A stretch of DNA of 64,000 nt from CBDFNC01 sp965249895 (GCA_965249895.1 CBDFNC010000003.1:722273-786272), one strand, 5' to 3'; positions 24,141 to 33,720 are shown, counted from the stretch's first letter. The notes: generated by a model not told the origin, from the letters alone. Numbers and translations are program-made.

Positions 24141-24962
24141 GGATTGAGGTTAACAAATCTATACTCCCCTCCGAATTGATCAGTCCCGAGCTGGATTAGG
24201 GATTGAGGTTAACAAATCTATACTCCCCTCCGAATTGATCAGTCCCGAGCTGGATTAGGGATTGAGGTTAACAAATCTATACTCCCCTCCGAATTGATCA
24301 GTCCCGAGCTGGATTAGGGATTGAGGTTAACAAATCTATACTCCCCTCCGAATTGGTCGGCCCCGAGCTGGATTAGGGATTGAGGTTAACAAATCTATAC
24401 TCCCCTCCGAATTGGTCGGCCCCGAGCTGGATTAGGGATTGAGGTTAACAAATCTATACTCCCCTCCGAATTGATCAGTCCCGAGCTGGATTAGGGATTG
24501 AGGTTAACAAATCTATACTCCCCTCCGAATTGATCAGTCCCGAGCTGGATTAGGGATTGAGGTTAACAAATCTATACTCCCCTCCGAATTGGTCGGCCCC
24601 GAGCTGGATTAGGGATTGAGGTTAACAAATCTATACTCCCCTCCGAATTGGTCGGCCCCGAGCTGGATTAGGGATTGAGGTTAACAAATCTATACTCCCC
24701 TCCGAATTGATCAGTCCCGAGCTGGATTAGGGATTGAGGTTAACAAATCCATACTCCCCTCCGAATTGATCAGTCCCGAGCTGGATTAGGGATTGAGGTT
24801 AACAAATCTATACTCCCCTCCGAATTGATCAGTCCCGAGCTGGATTAGGGATTGAGGTTAACAAATCCATACTCCCCTCCGAATTGGTCGGTCCCGAGCT
24901 GGATTAGGGATTGAGGTTAACAAATCCTTCCGAGTTGTTCGGCACTGAACTGGAAGAGCTGG
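24081..24962. repeat. 59-bp tandem array derived from the 3' end of rmuC
   Basis: Thirteen direct 59-bp units run head to tail at 24137-24903. Before them is a 56-bp founder copy inside rmuC (24081-24136), and after them a diverged terminal copy (24904 on). Each unit repeats the last ~18 codons and the TAG stop of rmuC. Two sequence types occur, with TTGATCAGTCCC (A) or TTGGTCGGCCCC (B), in the order A A A B B A A B B A A A and a final hybrid. The period is not a multiple of 3 and every unit carries a stop, so the array is non-coding. Confidence 0.97.
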
Positions 24963-24963
24963 G

Positions 24964-25170
24964 TTAATTTCTGACTTGCCATAGTGGCGCGCCTGGCTGT
25001 TGCTTGGGACTGGTTTGATTAAATATATCCGTCGTTTTGGGTTTGGCGGCCAACTCGAGGGGAGACCTGTCACTGCCAAGAAGTTTACTTACCAGCAAAC
25101 ACTGCGCGTACAGCAGGCTGGCTGGGTTTACTAGGAAGAGCAGGGCGCCAATTAGTAAGAGTTTTTTCAT
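24964..25170 (-). CDS. Possible small lipoprotein or exported ORF (doubtful)
   Basis: A 68-residue ORF with a signal-like N-terminus (MKKLLLIGALLFLVNPASLLYA) and a polar Pro- and Lys-containing tail. There is no clear ribosome-binding site, and its 3' end reaches to the last rmuC-derived repeat. The signal-like start is the only support; I recognise no family. Confidence 0.3.
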   Translation of the reverse strand: MKKLLLIGALLFLVNPASLLYAQCLLVSKLLGSDRSPLELAAKPKTTDIFNQTSPKQQPGAPLWQVRN

Positions 25171-25313
25171 TGATATTAAACTACGCCATTTTGCTGCAAT
25201 CTTTTGTTGGTCAACACTTAACCAGTTAAGTTCATTTTAAATATGGAAAGTGAACAATAGTACCTTTTCAGCGACTTTTTTGCCCTGACCCCGGTTAGTC
25301 TGTCCACTTGGGG
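25171..25313. other. Intergenic stretch with a weak hairpin
   Basis: Short gap before the 3' end of trkH. TGACCCC and GGGGTCA at ~25288-25311 can pair and are followed by a short T run on the plus strand. It may act as a weak terminator for rmuC-side transcription. Nothing else seen. Confidence 0.35.
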
Positions 25314-27218
25314 TCAAGTTTTCCAGAATGCGGGAAAGAACAATACGGCTACAGTAAAAATTTCCAGGCGCCCCATTAGCATACCCAAACTTAATACCCA
25401 TTTTGCAGTATCGGGTAACTGGGAAAAATTACCTGAAGGTCCAATCACTTCCCCCAAGCCCGGACCAACATTGGATACCGCGGTAATCGCGCCGGAAATA
25501 GAGGTAATAGGACCCAGTCCCAGCAGGCTTAATGCTGTTGCCACCAGTATTATGGTTAAAAAATACGCCAGAATAAAGGCGACCAACGAACGTATGATAG
25601 CGTCATTCACGGTTTGGCCATTATAGTTTTGTGGGAAAACACCGTGAGGATGTAACAATTGGCTGATTTGTTTTTTAAACAAGGTTGCAGCCACCTGGAA
25701 ACGGAAAATTTTTATACCGCCTGAGGTAGAGCCGGAGCAAGCACCGACAAAGAGTAAAGCCACAAAGATAACAGAGGTAAAATGCCCCCAAGTCCCGAAA
25801 TCCGATAAACCAAACCCGGTAGTTGTTAAAACCGAAACGATATTAAACATGCTGATACGTAGCGCATCGAGCAATCCAAATACCCCTTGGCTCCATAAAT
25901 AGAGGGTGATCAGGACGGTGGTAACAATAATGACCTTAGCGAACCCCATCACCTGAGTGTCCAGCAACAAGGTGGCTGGTCTCTGTTTGCTAAACGCCTG
26001 GATCATCAACAGGAAGGGTAAGCCACCCAGAAACATAAACAAGGTGCCATTCCAGTGCGCGGCGTTGGAAAAGTGGGACATAGAAGCGTCGGAGGTGGAG
26101 TACCCGCCGGTAGAAAGGGTGGTCATGGCATGATTGATGGCGTCAAACTGGCCCATGCCAGCTAATAAATAACCCAGGTAACAGAGAAACGTTAAACAGA
26201 GATAAACGGCAACGATCTGATCCGATAATTGCTGGGTTTTAGGTGTGCTTTTATCGGACCAGTCAGAAGACTCGGTCTGGAATAACCGCATACCACCCAC
26301 GTTTAAAAAGGGCAAAATGGCGACCCCCATCACGATAAAACCTACACCGCCTAACCACTGTAAGATGGACCGCCATACCAATACGCTGTGGGCCATAGTA
26401 TCCAGACCATCTAGTACTGTGCTGCCAGTGGTGGTAATGCCGGACATGGTTTCAAAGTAGGCATCTGTATAACTAGTACCTGACCGAAAACCCTACAACC
26501 CTTTATTCATAAGGGTTGTAGAAGGGTTTTAAAAACGAAGATTTAGATGCTAATACAGAAAACACCTAAAAATTGGGGCTATTTATGAAATATCACCCAA
26601 AACTTAAAAACTTCGATTCCGAATTCTGCCTGAAAGCCTTGCGCACTCTAGCTCTAGGAGTTTTCGTTCAGACACTAACTATACCCAAACTACCTGGAAA
26701 TGCAGATTCAGAGCTCAGGCAGGATGTCAGAACAAGGAGCAGCGAGCAGGGAATGGCATTCCCTTTTCAAGCGTTGCAACGCAGTGCTGACTCTCTGCCT
26801 GAGCTCCCTTCGGGCAAGACGAGAAGCAACCCTCTTCGGCGTTATAAAACCTTGATGTAGAAGACTATACCTTCGGTTTTATGCCTTGAACCCGGTCACT
26901 TCTCGACTTGCTGATCCCCGCATTTCCAAGCAGCTTGGGTATAATATGCTCGATAAGCATAAAAGGCAGGGCAGCGAAGGCGCTTCCCAGCACCCAGACT
27001 CCTGTGGTAAGTAAGAACATCTCCCTGATACCGAGGCGAAACTCCTTGGTTTTACCAAAGTGGAGAAAAGTGAAAGAAGCAAGGTGGGTGATGATAATGG
27101 ACTGAAAAAACTCCACCGATCCGGTTAATAGAGCCAGACCAAGTAGGATATACATAAATAACGCTAGCTTGGATAAAACCAGGCCGGTGATAAATAACAG
27201 TGGTTTGTAATTCAGCAC
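25314..27218 (-). pseudogene. trkH: trkH, potassium uptake channel subunit, split by an insertion
   Basis: TrkH is the membrane channel subunit of the Trk K+ uptake system. The first part (27218 to ~26944) encodes residues 1-~91, ending FAALPFMLIEHI. The rest resumes at ~26473 with SYTDAYFETMSGITTTGS and runs to 25314 with the selectivity-filter regions TTTGS, TLSTGGYSTSD, TTTGFGLSDFG and SNVGPGLG. Rejoined, the protein would be about 480 residues, the family's normal size. A ~470-bp element lies between the parts and puts stops in frame, so no full-length protein can be made here. The gene follows trkA by 2 bp. Another K+ transporter elsewhere may compensate. Confidence 0.9.
26474..26943. 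mobile_element. MITE-like palindrome-rich insertion in trkH
   Basis: About 466 bp of sequence interrupts trkH, flanked by TA on both sides, consistent with a TA target duplication. The right ~260 bp (26684-26943) begins TATACCCAA and ends TTGGGTATA, with ~30-bp imperfect terminal inverted repeats. Inside it lie perfect 12-bp inverted repeats GAGCTCAGGCAG (26711-26722) and CTGCCTGAGCTC (26795-26806) and the palindrome GCGTTGCAACGC (26771-26782). A hairpin of AAAACCC..AAGGGTTGTA type lies near the left end (~26487-26531). There is no transposase, so it is probably a non-autonomous element or two nested ones. Confidence 0.75.
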
Positions 27219-27220
27219 AG

Positions 27221-28597
27221 TTACAAGAAGAAGGGGCTGGGTTGGAACAAGCGCTCGACTTCTGGAATAAATTTCTTGTTTACCAGGAACATCACTACAT
27301 GGTCGTCTTGTTCAATAACAGTACTGTCATGGGCGATAATAACTTCTTCTTCACGCACAATAGCGCCTATGGTGGTGCCCGGTGGTAATTTCAGTTCACT
27401 GATCTTACGGCCTACTACTTTTGAGGTGATTTTATCGCCATGGGCAATGGCTTCTATAGCTTCCGCAGCGCCCCGGCGCAGGGAGTATACGTTGGCCAGG
27501 TCGGCTTTTCTCACGTGGGTAAGCAAAGCTGAAATGGTGGCTTGCTGTGGTGAAATTGCAATATCTATGCTGCCACCTTGCACCAAATCGACATAAGCGC
27601 CACGCTGGATCAGTACCATGGCCTTTTTAGCACCCATTTTTTTGGCCAGCATGGCCGACATGATATTGGCCTCATCGTCATTGGTGACGGCAATAAACAC
27701 ATCGGTTTGATCTATATTCTCTTCACTAAGAAGTTCGTGATCCGATGCGTCACCGCTGAATACGATGGCGTTGTCCAACAGTTCAGAAAGTCGCTCGGCA
27801 CGTTTGTAATTTCTTTCTATTAATTTGACTGAATAATTTTTTTCCAGCGCCTTAGCCAAACCTGCGCCTATATTACCGCCGCCGACGATCATAATGCGAC
27901 GGTAGGGTTTTTCCAGTTTTTGCAGTTCACTCATAACGGCGCGGATATGGGCGCTGGCGGCGACAAAGAAGACTTCGTCATCGGCTTCGATAATAGTGGT
28001 GCCCTGGGGGCGAATTGACTTACCCTGGCGGAATATGGCGGCTACCCTGGTTTCTACATTGGGCATATGCTCTTTTAGCGCTGCCAGTGCGTTACCTACC
28101 AAGGGGCCACCGTAATAGGCTTTGATGGCCACCAGGCCGACTTTTCCGTTAGCGAAGTCCACAACCTGCAGGGCGCCAGGGTAGTCGATAAGGCGCTTGA
28201 TGTATTCGGTTACCAGCTGTTCGGGCGCTATGGTATGGTCGATAGGCACGGCATCGTTATTGAATAACTCACCTTTTTCCCTCAGAAAGGCGGAGGAGCG
28301 GATCCGGGCAATTTTATTTGGGGTATTAAACAGGCTATAGGCGACCTGGCAGGCGATCATATTGGTTTCATCTGTGTTGGTGACCGCAACCAACATATCG
28401 GCATCCTGGGCGCCGGCTTCTCTTAATACATAAGGATGCGCTGCGTGGCCCTGGACCACCCTTAAATCAAACTTATCCTGTAAATCTCTAAGGGTGTCAG
28501 CATCTTTATCCACTATGGTGATGTCGTTGTTTTCACCCACCAGGTTTTCGGCCAGGGTTCCTCCTACCTGGCCAGCCCCTAATATTATAATTTTCAT
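27221..28597 (-). CDS. trkA: Trk system potassium uptake protein TrkA
   Basis: The cytoplasmic regulatory NAD(H)-binding subunit of Trk K+ uptake, 458 residues, normal length. It has two RCK repeats. The first begins MKIIILGAGQVGGTLAENL (Rossmann G-x-G-x-x-G) and the second RRIMIVGGGNIGAGLAKALE near residue 232, each followed by a TrkA_C domain. It sits between rsmB and trkH in the conserved order def-fmt-rsmB-trkA-trkH. Because its membrane partner here is broken, it may serve another TrkH/TrkG-like subunit encoded elsewhere. Confidence 0.96.
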   Translation of the reverse strand: MKIIILGAGQVGGTLAENLVGENNDITIVDKDADTLRDLQDKFDLRVVQGHAAHPYVLREAGAQDADMLVAVTNTDETNMIACQVAYSLFNTPNKIARIRSSAFLREKGELFNNDAVPIDHTIAPEQLVTEYIKRLIDYPGALQVVDFANGKVGLVAIKAYYGGPLVGNALAALKEHMPNVETRVAAIFRQGKSIRPQGTTIIEADDEVFFVAASAHIRAVMSELQKLEKPYRRIMIVGGGNIGAGLAKALEKNYSVKLIERNYKRAERLSELLDNAIVFSGDASDHELLSEENIDQTDVFIAVTNDDEANIMSAMLAKKMGAKKAMVLIQRGAYVDLVQGGSIDIAISPQQATISALLTHVRKADLANVYSLRRGAAEAIEAIAHGDKITSKVVGRKISELKLPPGTTIGAIVREEEVIIAHDSTVIEQDDHVVMFLVNKKFIPEVERLFQPSPFFL

Positions 28598-28613
28598 CTA
28601 AACACCTTATTTA

Positions 28614-29921
28614 TTACGCTTGTTTGGTTAACTTGGCGTAATAAAAGCCATCCATATTGTCCTGGCCTGGTAGCAGCTGCAAACCAGGTTGTTCCTGAGT
28701 CTCACTTTCGGTCAATTTTGCTAATATAGCATCCGGTGTTTCCTGCAGAAACTCTTTGATCTGATGGGAGTTCTCATCAGGGAGTACTGAGCAGGTGGCA
28801 TAGAGTAAGGTGCCGCCGGGTTTTAATTTTAACCACATTGCTCTGAGTATTTTTGCTTGTAACCGGGCAAGCTCAGCGATATCGGAGTCGCGCCTTAACC
28901 ATTTAATATCCGGATGACGACGAATAACACCAGTCGCACTGCAGGGAGCATCCAGCAAGATGCGGTCGAATTGTTCGCCTTGCCACCAGGAATCGGGCTC
29001 GCTGGCATCACCATTGATTAGCTCTGCTTCCAGGCCGATACGCTCAAGGTTTTCCGAAACTCTGGCCAGACGTTTGCTGTCAAAATCCACGGCAACCAGG
29101 TGCTTCAGTCGAGGTTGCGACTCCAAAATATGCGCCGTTTTACCACCTGGTGCAGCACAGGCATCAAGTACGAGTTCATCTGGCTGACAGTTCAGTAATT
29201 GCGCCGCCATTTGGGCTGCGCCATCCTGAACTGAACTGGCCCCTGTGGCGAAGTCGGGTAGGCGGTTTACATCCACTGGTTTTTCCAGCAACAAGCCGCT
29301 GCTTAACTTCGCCGTGGTACTGGCTGCAATCCCCGACTCTTCTAGGGACTTTTGATAGTTTATAAGTTGCTCAGTACTCTGATTTACCCTGATCCACATG
29401 GGGGCTTTTTCATTATTCGCCGCTAATATTTGCTCGAATGTGTCCGGGTAAGCAGCTTTCAGTCGGTTAACCAGCCAGGAAGGGTGGTTAAATACCAGGG
29501 CTTCTTTCTCGTCGGCTTGCTGGATTAGTTCGTCTTGTTGACGTTGAAAGCTGCGCAATACGCCGTTAATTAGCCCTTTTAGAGAGTGAGCTTTCAGATC
29601 TTTAACACCGTTTACCGTATCGGCAACCGCGGCATGGGGCGGGATCCGGGTGTACAGTTGTTGATAAATACCCACTAAAACCAGGAAGTGAGCTTCTCGC
29701 TGTTTTCCTTTTAACGGCTTTTCCATCAGGCTGCGGCAAAAAAAGTCCAGGCGCGGCAGGTATCTCAATACCCCGTAACATAATTCCTGCAGCAGGGCCT
29801 TATCTCGCTCAGCGACTTTTTGGGCTTGTTTGGGTAGCGCTGTGTTGAGAGATTCCCCTTTTTCTACCACCCGATTTATTACTTTGGCGGCGGCAGCGCG
29901 AGTATTGATTAGATTAGACAA
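28614..29921 (-). CDS. rsmB: 16S rRNA m5C967 methyltransferase RsmB
   Basis: SAM-dependent methyltransferase for C967 of 16S rRNA. An N-terminal NusB-like RNA-binding domain (residues ~1-140) precedes the Rossmann catalytic domain with LDACAAPGGKTAHILE (SAM loop), RILLDAPCSATGVIRRHPD (motif IV, catalytic-site Cys) and LLYATCSVLPDEN (motif VI, second Cys). The TTG at 29921 is chosen as start: it has CAGGAG eight bases upstream and gives an 8-bp overlap with fmt, whereas the ATG at 29957 has no such site. Confidence 0.94.
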   Translation of the reverse strand: MSNLINTRAAAAKVINRVVEKGESLNTALPKQAQKVAERDKALLQELCYGVLRYLPRLDFFCRSLMEKPLKGKQREAHFLVLVGIYQQLYTRIPPHAAVADTVNGVKDLKAHSLKGLINGVLRSFQRQQDELIQQADEKEALVFNHPSWLVNRLKAAYPDTFEQILAANNEKAPMWIRVNQSTEQLINYQKSLEESGIAASTTAKLSSGLLLEKPVDVNRLPDFATGASSVQDGAAQMAAQLLNCQPDELVLDACAAPGGKTAHILESQPRLKHLVAVDFDSKRLARVSENLERIGLEAELINGDASEPDSWWQGEQFDRILLDAPCSATGVIRRHPDIKWLRRDSDIAELARLQAKILRAMWLKLKPGGTLLYATCSVLPDENSHQIKEFLQETPDAILAKLTESETQEQPGLQLLPGQDNMDGFYYAKLTKQA

Positions 29922-30858
29922 GGCTTGCTCCTGGCTTGAACCAGTCCTGACGCGCATTTAGCACGTCTTGTACCGACATGGCTTTTTTCCCCGGCACCTG
30001 GATTTTCTCCAGGTTAAGCACACCTTCTCCGGTGGATATCTGGATGCCAGATTTGTCGGCGCTTAAAATAGTACCCGGCGCAGCTGTGCTGGAGTCGGCT
30101 AATACGCTGGCCTGCCATACCTTGATATTGTTGTCGTTCAATTGGAAATACGAAACGGGCCAGGGATTAAAGGCGCGGACACACAATTCAATCTTGGTCG
30201 CTGGTATCGACCAATCTATCTTAGCTTCTTCTTTGGATAACTTTTTAGCATAGCTTGCTTCTGCATCGTACTGAGGTTCAGCTAGGGTGTTACCTGATGC
30301 CAGTTCACTAAGTGTATCTAGCATAGCTTTAGGGCCGAGCTCAGCTAATTTGTCATATAGACTGGCGCTGGTATCTGTAGTTTCAATGGGGCAGAACGCT
30401 TTTTTCAGCATATCTCCGGTATCCAGGCCGATATCCATTTGCATTATGGTGACGCCTGTTTCCGCATCTCCCGCCCACAGAGAGCGCTGAATAGGTGCTG
30501 CGCCTCGCCATCTTGGTAGCAATGAGCCGTGTACATTGATACAGCCAAGTTTAGGGGTATCCAGTACGACTTGTGGTAGCAAGAGACCATAGGCGACGAC
30601 CACCATAAGATCTGCGCCCAGTGCAGCCAGCTCATGTTTGGCCTGTTCCGTTTTAAAGTTTACGGGTTGGTAAACAGGGATATCATGTTCCCCAGCCAGT
30701 TGTTTTACCGGGCTGGAGGTAAGCTTTTTACCTCTGCCTGCCGGGCGATCTGGTTGGGTGTAGACGGCTATGACGTCATGCTCTGAATCGAGCAGAGCCT
30801 GAAGATGGCGGGAAGCAAAATCTGGCGTGCCCGCAAAAATTATTTTAAGTTTATTCAT
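29914..30858 (-). CDS. fmt: Methionyl-tRNA formyltransferase
   Basis: Formylates Met on initiator tRNA using 10-formyl-THF. 314 residues, normal length. The N-terminal transferase domain shows IIFAGTPDFASRHL, QPDRPAGRGKK, and the catalytic set INVHGSLLPRWRGAAPIQ plus MQMDIGLDTGDML. The C-terminal domain (residues ~210-310) binds tRNA. It is co-transcribed with def (6-bp gap upstream) and overlaps the start of rsmB. Confidence 0.97.
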   Translation of the reverse strand: MNKLKIIFAGTPDFASRHLQALLDSEHDVIAVYTQPDRPAGRGKKLTSSPVKQLAGEHDIPVYQPVNFKTEQAKHELAALGADLMVVVAYGLLLPQVVLDTPKLGCINVHGSLLPRWRGAAPIQRSLWAGDAETGVTIMQMDIGLDTGDMLKKAFCPIETTDTSASLYDKLAELGPKAMLDTLSELASGNTLAEPQYDAEASYAKKLSKEEAKIDWSIPATKIELCVRAFNPWPVSYFQLNDNNIKVWQASVLADSSTAAPGTILSADKSGIQISTGEGVLNLEKIQVPGKKAMSVQDVLNARQDWFKPGASLV

Positions 30859-30864
30859 TTAGTA

Positions 30865-31377
30865 TTAGGCGCTTTTCTTTTTTTGGCGGGCAGTTTTTTC
30901 CAGCTTGGCTTTGATCCTCTGTCTTTTTAGCGGAGACAGATAATCGATAAACAGCTTGCCGTTAAGGTGGTCTATTTCATGCTGGATACAGACGGCAAGC
31001 AAATCGCCGGTTTCCAGTTCAAAAGTTTCGCCTTCTAGGTTAAGGGCTTTGACCTTTACCCTTTCGCTGCGTTTTACTTCGGCGCGAACTTCCGGCACGG
31101 ACAGGCAACCTTCTTCCATCACCTCATCACCGGATTTTTCGATGATTTCTGGGTTGATCAGTACCTGTCTTTCATTCCTGTTTTCGGACACGTCGATAAC
31201 TACAATCCGCTGGTGAACATTCACTTGGGTCGCAGCCAGGCCGATGCCTTCTTCATCATACATAGTGTCGAACATGTCGCTAACTATCTGTTTTATTTGA
31301 GGTGTGATCTCGTCAACAGGTTTAGCAACCGTTCTCAATCGTTCATCTGGAAAGTGCAATACTTCGAGTAAAGCCAT
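30865..31377 (-). CDS. def: Peptide deformylase
   Basis: Removes the formyl group from nascent proteins. The three metal-site motifs are GIGLAATQVN, EGCLSVP (Cys ligand) and HEIDHLNG (two His ligands and catalytic Glu). The start is taken at ATG 31377 (MALLEVLHFPDERLR), 170 residues, matching the family, with GAAG upstream; twelve further in-frame codons are not needed. It is the first gene of def-fmt-rsmB-trkA-trkH and is divergent from the LysM-dprA genes. Confidence 0.97.
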   Translation of the reverse strand: MALLEVLHFPDERLRTVAKPVDEITPQIKQIVSDMFDTMYDEEGIGLAATQVNVHQRIVVIDVSENRNERQVLINPEIIEKSGDEVMEEGCLSVPEVRAEVKRSERVKVKALNLEGETFELETGDLLAVCIQHEIDHLNGKLFIDYLSPLKRQRIKAKLEKTARQKKKSA

Positions 31378-31517
31378 GTTATTATCTTCAATTAAACTAA
31401 ACTTTGAATCCAACTATGGGAATTCGTTAGGATTGTTGTAATTCTAGCCATTTCTGTCGTCAAAAAACAGAACTAAAATAACTCGTAATTAAGTGCGGGG
31501 TAAGCACAGGGAGAAAT

Positions 31518-32609
31518 ATGAGACTCAAATGCGTTGGAGTGCTGTTAGCTGGGTTCCTGCTGTCCTTTAGTGCAATAGCCGATACCCTAAAACTAAAACA
31601 GGGTCACCCGGAAACCTATATTGTAAAAAAAGGTGACACTTTATGGGATATTTCCACGCATTTTCTTGACTCTCCCTGGTTATGGCCAAGATTATGGCAA
31701 AGTAATCCTCAAGTGAAGAACCCGCACCTAATTTATCCCGGCGACAAGTTATATCTGACCTGGGTTAATGGAGAGCCCAGGTTAAGCCGGAAAAGGCTGA
31801 GAAAACTTTCCCCCACCCCTAGAATTGAAGAGAAGCGCTCCCCTATTCCGACTATACCTTTATCGGTCATTTCATCCTTCCTAAGTCGCGATCACATTCT
31901 GGACCCTACGCTTTTGGAGGGGGCTCCTAGGTTGATGGGGGATGGTATGGCAAGCTTAAGGTTGCTGGCGGGTGACACTCTGTATGCGGAAGGTGAATAT
32001 GATAAAGAGCTGTTATATGGCATCTATCGCCTCGGCGAAAACTACGTTGATTCAAAAACTGAAGAGGTCTTAGGTACGGAGTTAACCTTCGTTGGCTTAA
32101 GTCAGGTTGAACAGTCGGCTAATGTTCGTGCGAACAGCAAGGTGACACCACACTTGCTACTTAAAAGTGCTATGGAGGCCAAGCAAGGTGACAGGATTCT
32201 ACCTATCCCTGAGTATGAGAATTTGCCGGCCTTCTTTATCCCCACTCCCACCCCTGCCGAGATGTTGGGTAATATTGTGGCAGCGCTTAACAATGCTTCG
32301 GCATTGGGCAAGTGGGATGTTGTCGTCATTAATAAAGGGAGTAGAGAACAAATTCAGCCTGGTGCCATGTTCGCTATTTTACAACCAGGGCCAGAAGTAG
32401 TGGAAAGAAACGGAAAGGTAACCTATAAAGAAGATGCTTCCCGCTACGAAAAAATCTTTAACAGTGGTGATGATGGCTTGCAGTTACCAGATGAAAAGAT
32501 AGGTGAAATGATGGTGTTTAAGGTGTACGAGAAAACCAGCATTGCCGTGATCACTCGTAGTGAAGAATTAATAGGCCCTAACTATCAGATAGAGGGCATG
32601 GACTTTTAA
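31518..32609 (+). CDS. LysM-domain exported protein
   Basis: A 363-residue protein with a signal peptide (MRLKCVGVLLAGFLLSFSAIA, cleavage near residue 21) and one LysM domain (YIVKKGDTLWDISTHFL..WPRLWQSNPQVKNPHLIYPGDKLYL), which should bind peptidoglycan in the periplasm. The rest (~260 residues) has no recognised catalytic motif. The gene lies between def and dprA, a conserved position in gammaproteobacteria. Its stop is 2 bp before the dprA start, so it is co-transcribed. Confidence 0.9.
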   Translation: MRLKCVGVLLAGFLLSFSAIADTLKLKQGHPETYIVKKGDTLWDISTHFLDSPWLWPRLWQSNPQVKNPHLIYPGDKLYLTWVNGEPRLSRKRLRKLSPTPRIEEKRSPIPTIPLSVISSFLSRDHILDPTLLEGAPRLMGDGMASLRLLAGDTLYAEGEYDKELLYGIYRLGENYVDSKTEEVLGTELTFVGLSQVEQSANVRANSKVTPHLLLKSAMEAKQGDRILPIPEYENLPAFFIPTPTPAEMLGNIVAALNNASALGKWDVVVINKGSREQIQPGAMFAILQPGPEVVERNGKVTYKEDASRYEKIFNSGDDGLQLPDEKIGEMMVFKVYEKTSIAVITRSEELIGPNYQIEGMDF

Positions 32610-32611
32610 TT

Positions 32612-33718
32612 TTGTCAGAAACAGAAGAGGAACTGAGGTTATGGTTGGCATTGGATGCGGTGCCGGGTTTAGGTTGTTCTTCTGCTCTCGCTCTGCTGTC
32701 CCGATATTCCATTCAGACGCTATTCTCGCTGCCGGCTGAAGAACTCACCCTATTGGGCTTAAAGCCCCAGCAAATTAACGCCATTCGATACCCTGACGAG
32801 TCGCAACTTGAACCCCGGCTACACTGGGCAGATGGCCCAAATAAGCAGATTATTTATATCACTCACCCGGCGTATCCAAGAGCGTTGCGAGAAATCTCGT
32901 CGGCTCCCCTTGTTCTCTATATAGAAGGTGAACCAGCGTTGTTAAGTCAGCCCCAGCTAGCAATAGTGGGAAGTCGTAACGCCACACATTATGGAAGACA
33001 AAAAGCTTATGATTTAGCTCGTTCTTTGTGTCGCGAGGGGCTGACTATCACCAGCGGTTTAGCCTTGGGAGTAGATGGATACGCTCATCAAGGGGCCTTG
33101 AGTGATGGAGGTAAAACCATTGCAGTGCTGGGGTCTGGATTGAATCGGGTTTACCCTAAGCGGCATATGGATCTGGCAAGACAAATTGCACAGGCTGGCA
33201 CGCTAGTTTCCGAATTTTGGCCTGATTCAGCACCGGTGGCGGCAAATTTTCCGCGCCGCAATCGTATTATTTCCGGTCTCAGCCTGGGGGTATTGGTTGT
33301 AGAAGCATCAGTCCGCAGCGGCTCACTTATTACGGCGAGATATGCATTGGAGCAAAATAGAGAGGTATTTGCCTTACCAGGGTCTATTGATAACCCGGAA
33401 GCTTGTGGTTGCCACCATTTAATTCAACAGGGGGCTAAACTCGTCACTAATACCGCCGATATATTGGAAGAGCTACACTGTATATTAGAACGATTAAATT
33501 GTAAGCAGTTAAATTTAATGGAGGAAAAAAACGAGGCAAATGAATTGCCATTTCCAATTTTGTTGGATAGTGTAGGTTATGAGGCCACTTCTCTGGACGA
33601 AGTGGTAGAGCGTAGCGGGTTACCCGTTCAAGTAGTGCAAGGCCAGCTAGTAGAAATGGAACTACTTGGTTGGATTGCGACGGTTCCCGACGGATACGTC
33701 AAACTGAGGAGGAGTTAG
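32612..33718 (+). CDS. dprA: DNA-processing protein DprA (Smf)
   Basis: Binds incoming single-stranded DNA and loads RecA in natural transformation. The 368-residue protein has an N-terminal HhH/SAM-like region, the Rossmann DprA domain (LAIVGSRNATHYGRQKA, ITSGLALGVDGYAHQGAL, TIAVLGSGLNRVYPKRH, FPRRNRIISGLSLGVLVVEA) and a C-terminal winged-helix (DEVVERSGLPVQVVQGQLVEMELLG). Start is TTG at 32612, directly after the LysM gene; its ribosome-binding site is weak, suggesting coupling. Confidence 0.95.
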   Translation: MSETEEELRLWLALDAVPGLGCSSALALLSRYSIQTLFSLPAEELTLLGLKPQQINAIRYPDESQLEPRLHWADGPNKQIIYITHPAYPRALREISSAPLVLYIEGEPALLSQPQLAIVGSRNATHYGRQKAYDLARSLCREGLTITSGLALGVDGYAHQGALSDGGKTIAVLGSGLNRVYPKRHMDLARQIAQAGTLVSEFWPDSAPVAANFPRRNRIISGLSLGVLVVEASVRSGSLITARYALEQNREVFALPGSIDNPEACGCHHLIQQGAKLVTNTADILEELHCILERLNCKQLNLMEEKNEANELPFPILLDSVGYEATSLDEVVERSGLPVQVVQGQLVEMELLGWIATVPDGYVKLRRS

Positions 33719-33720
33719 TT

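Noticed and set aside
24137..24903. CRISPR array
   Set aside because: Units are contiguous 59-bp direct repeats without unique spacers and derive from the rmuC end; no cas genes nearby.
24858..25079. 73-residue minus-strand ORF over the last repeats
   Set aside because: Made largely of antisense repeat sequence; no start signal.
26573..26860. 95-residue ORF inside the trkH insertion
   Set aside because: Runs through the inverted repeats of the element, has no recognisable domain or clear ribosome-binding site; most likely chance.
29922..29957. ATG start of rsmB at 29957
   Set aside because: No ribosome-binding site there, whereas the TTG at 29921 has CAGGAG and a minimal overlap with fmt.
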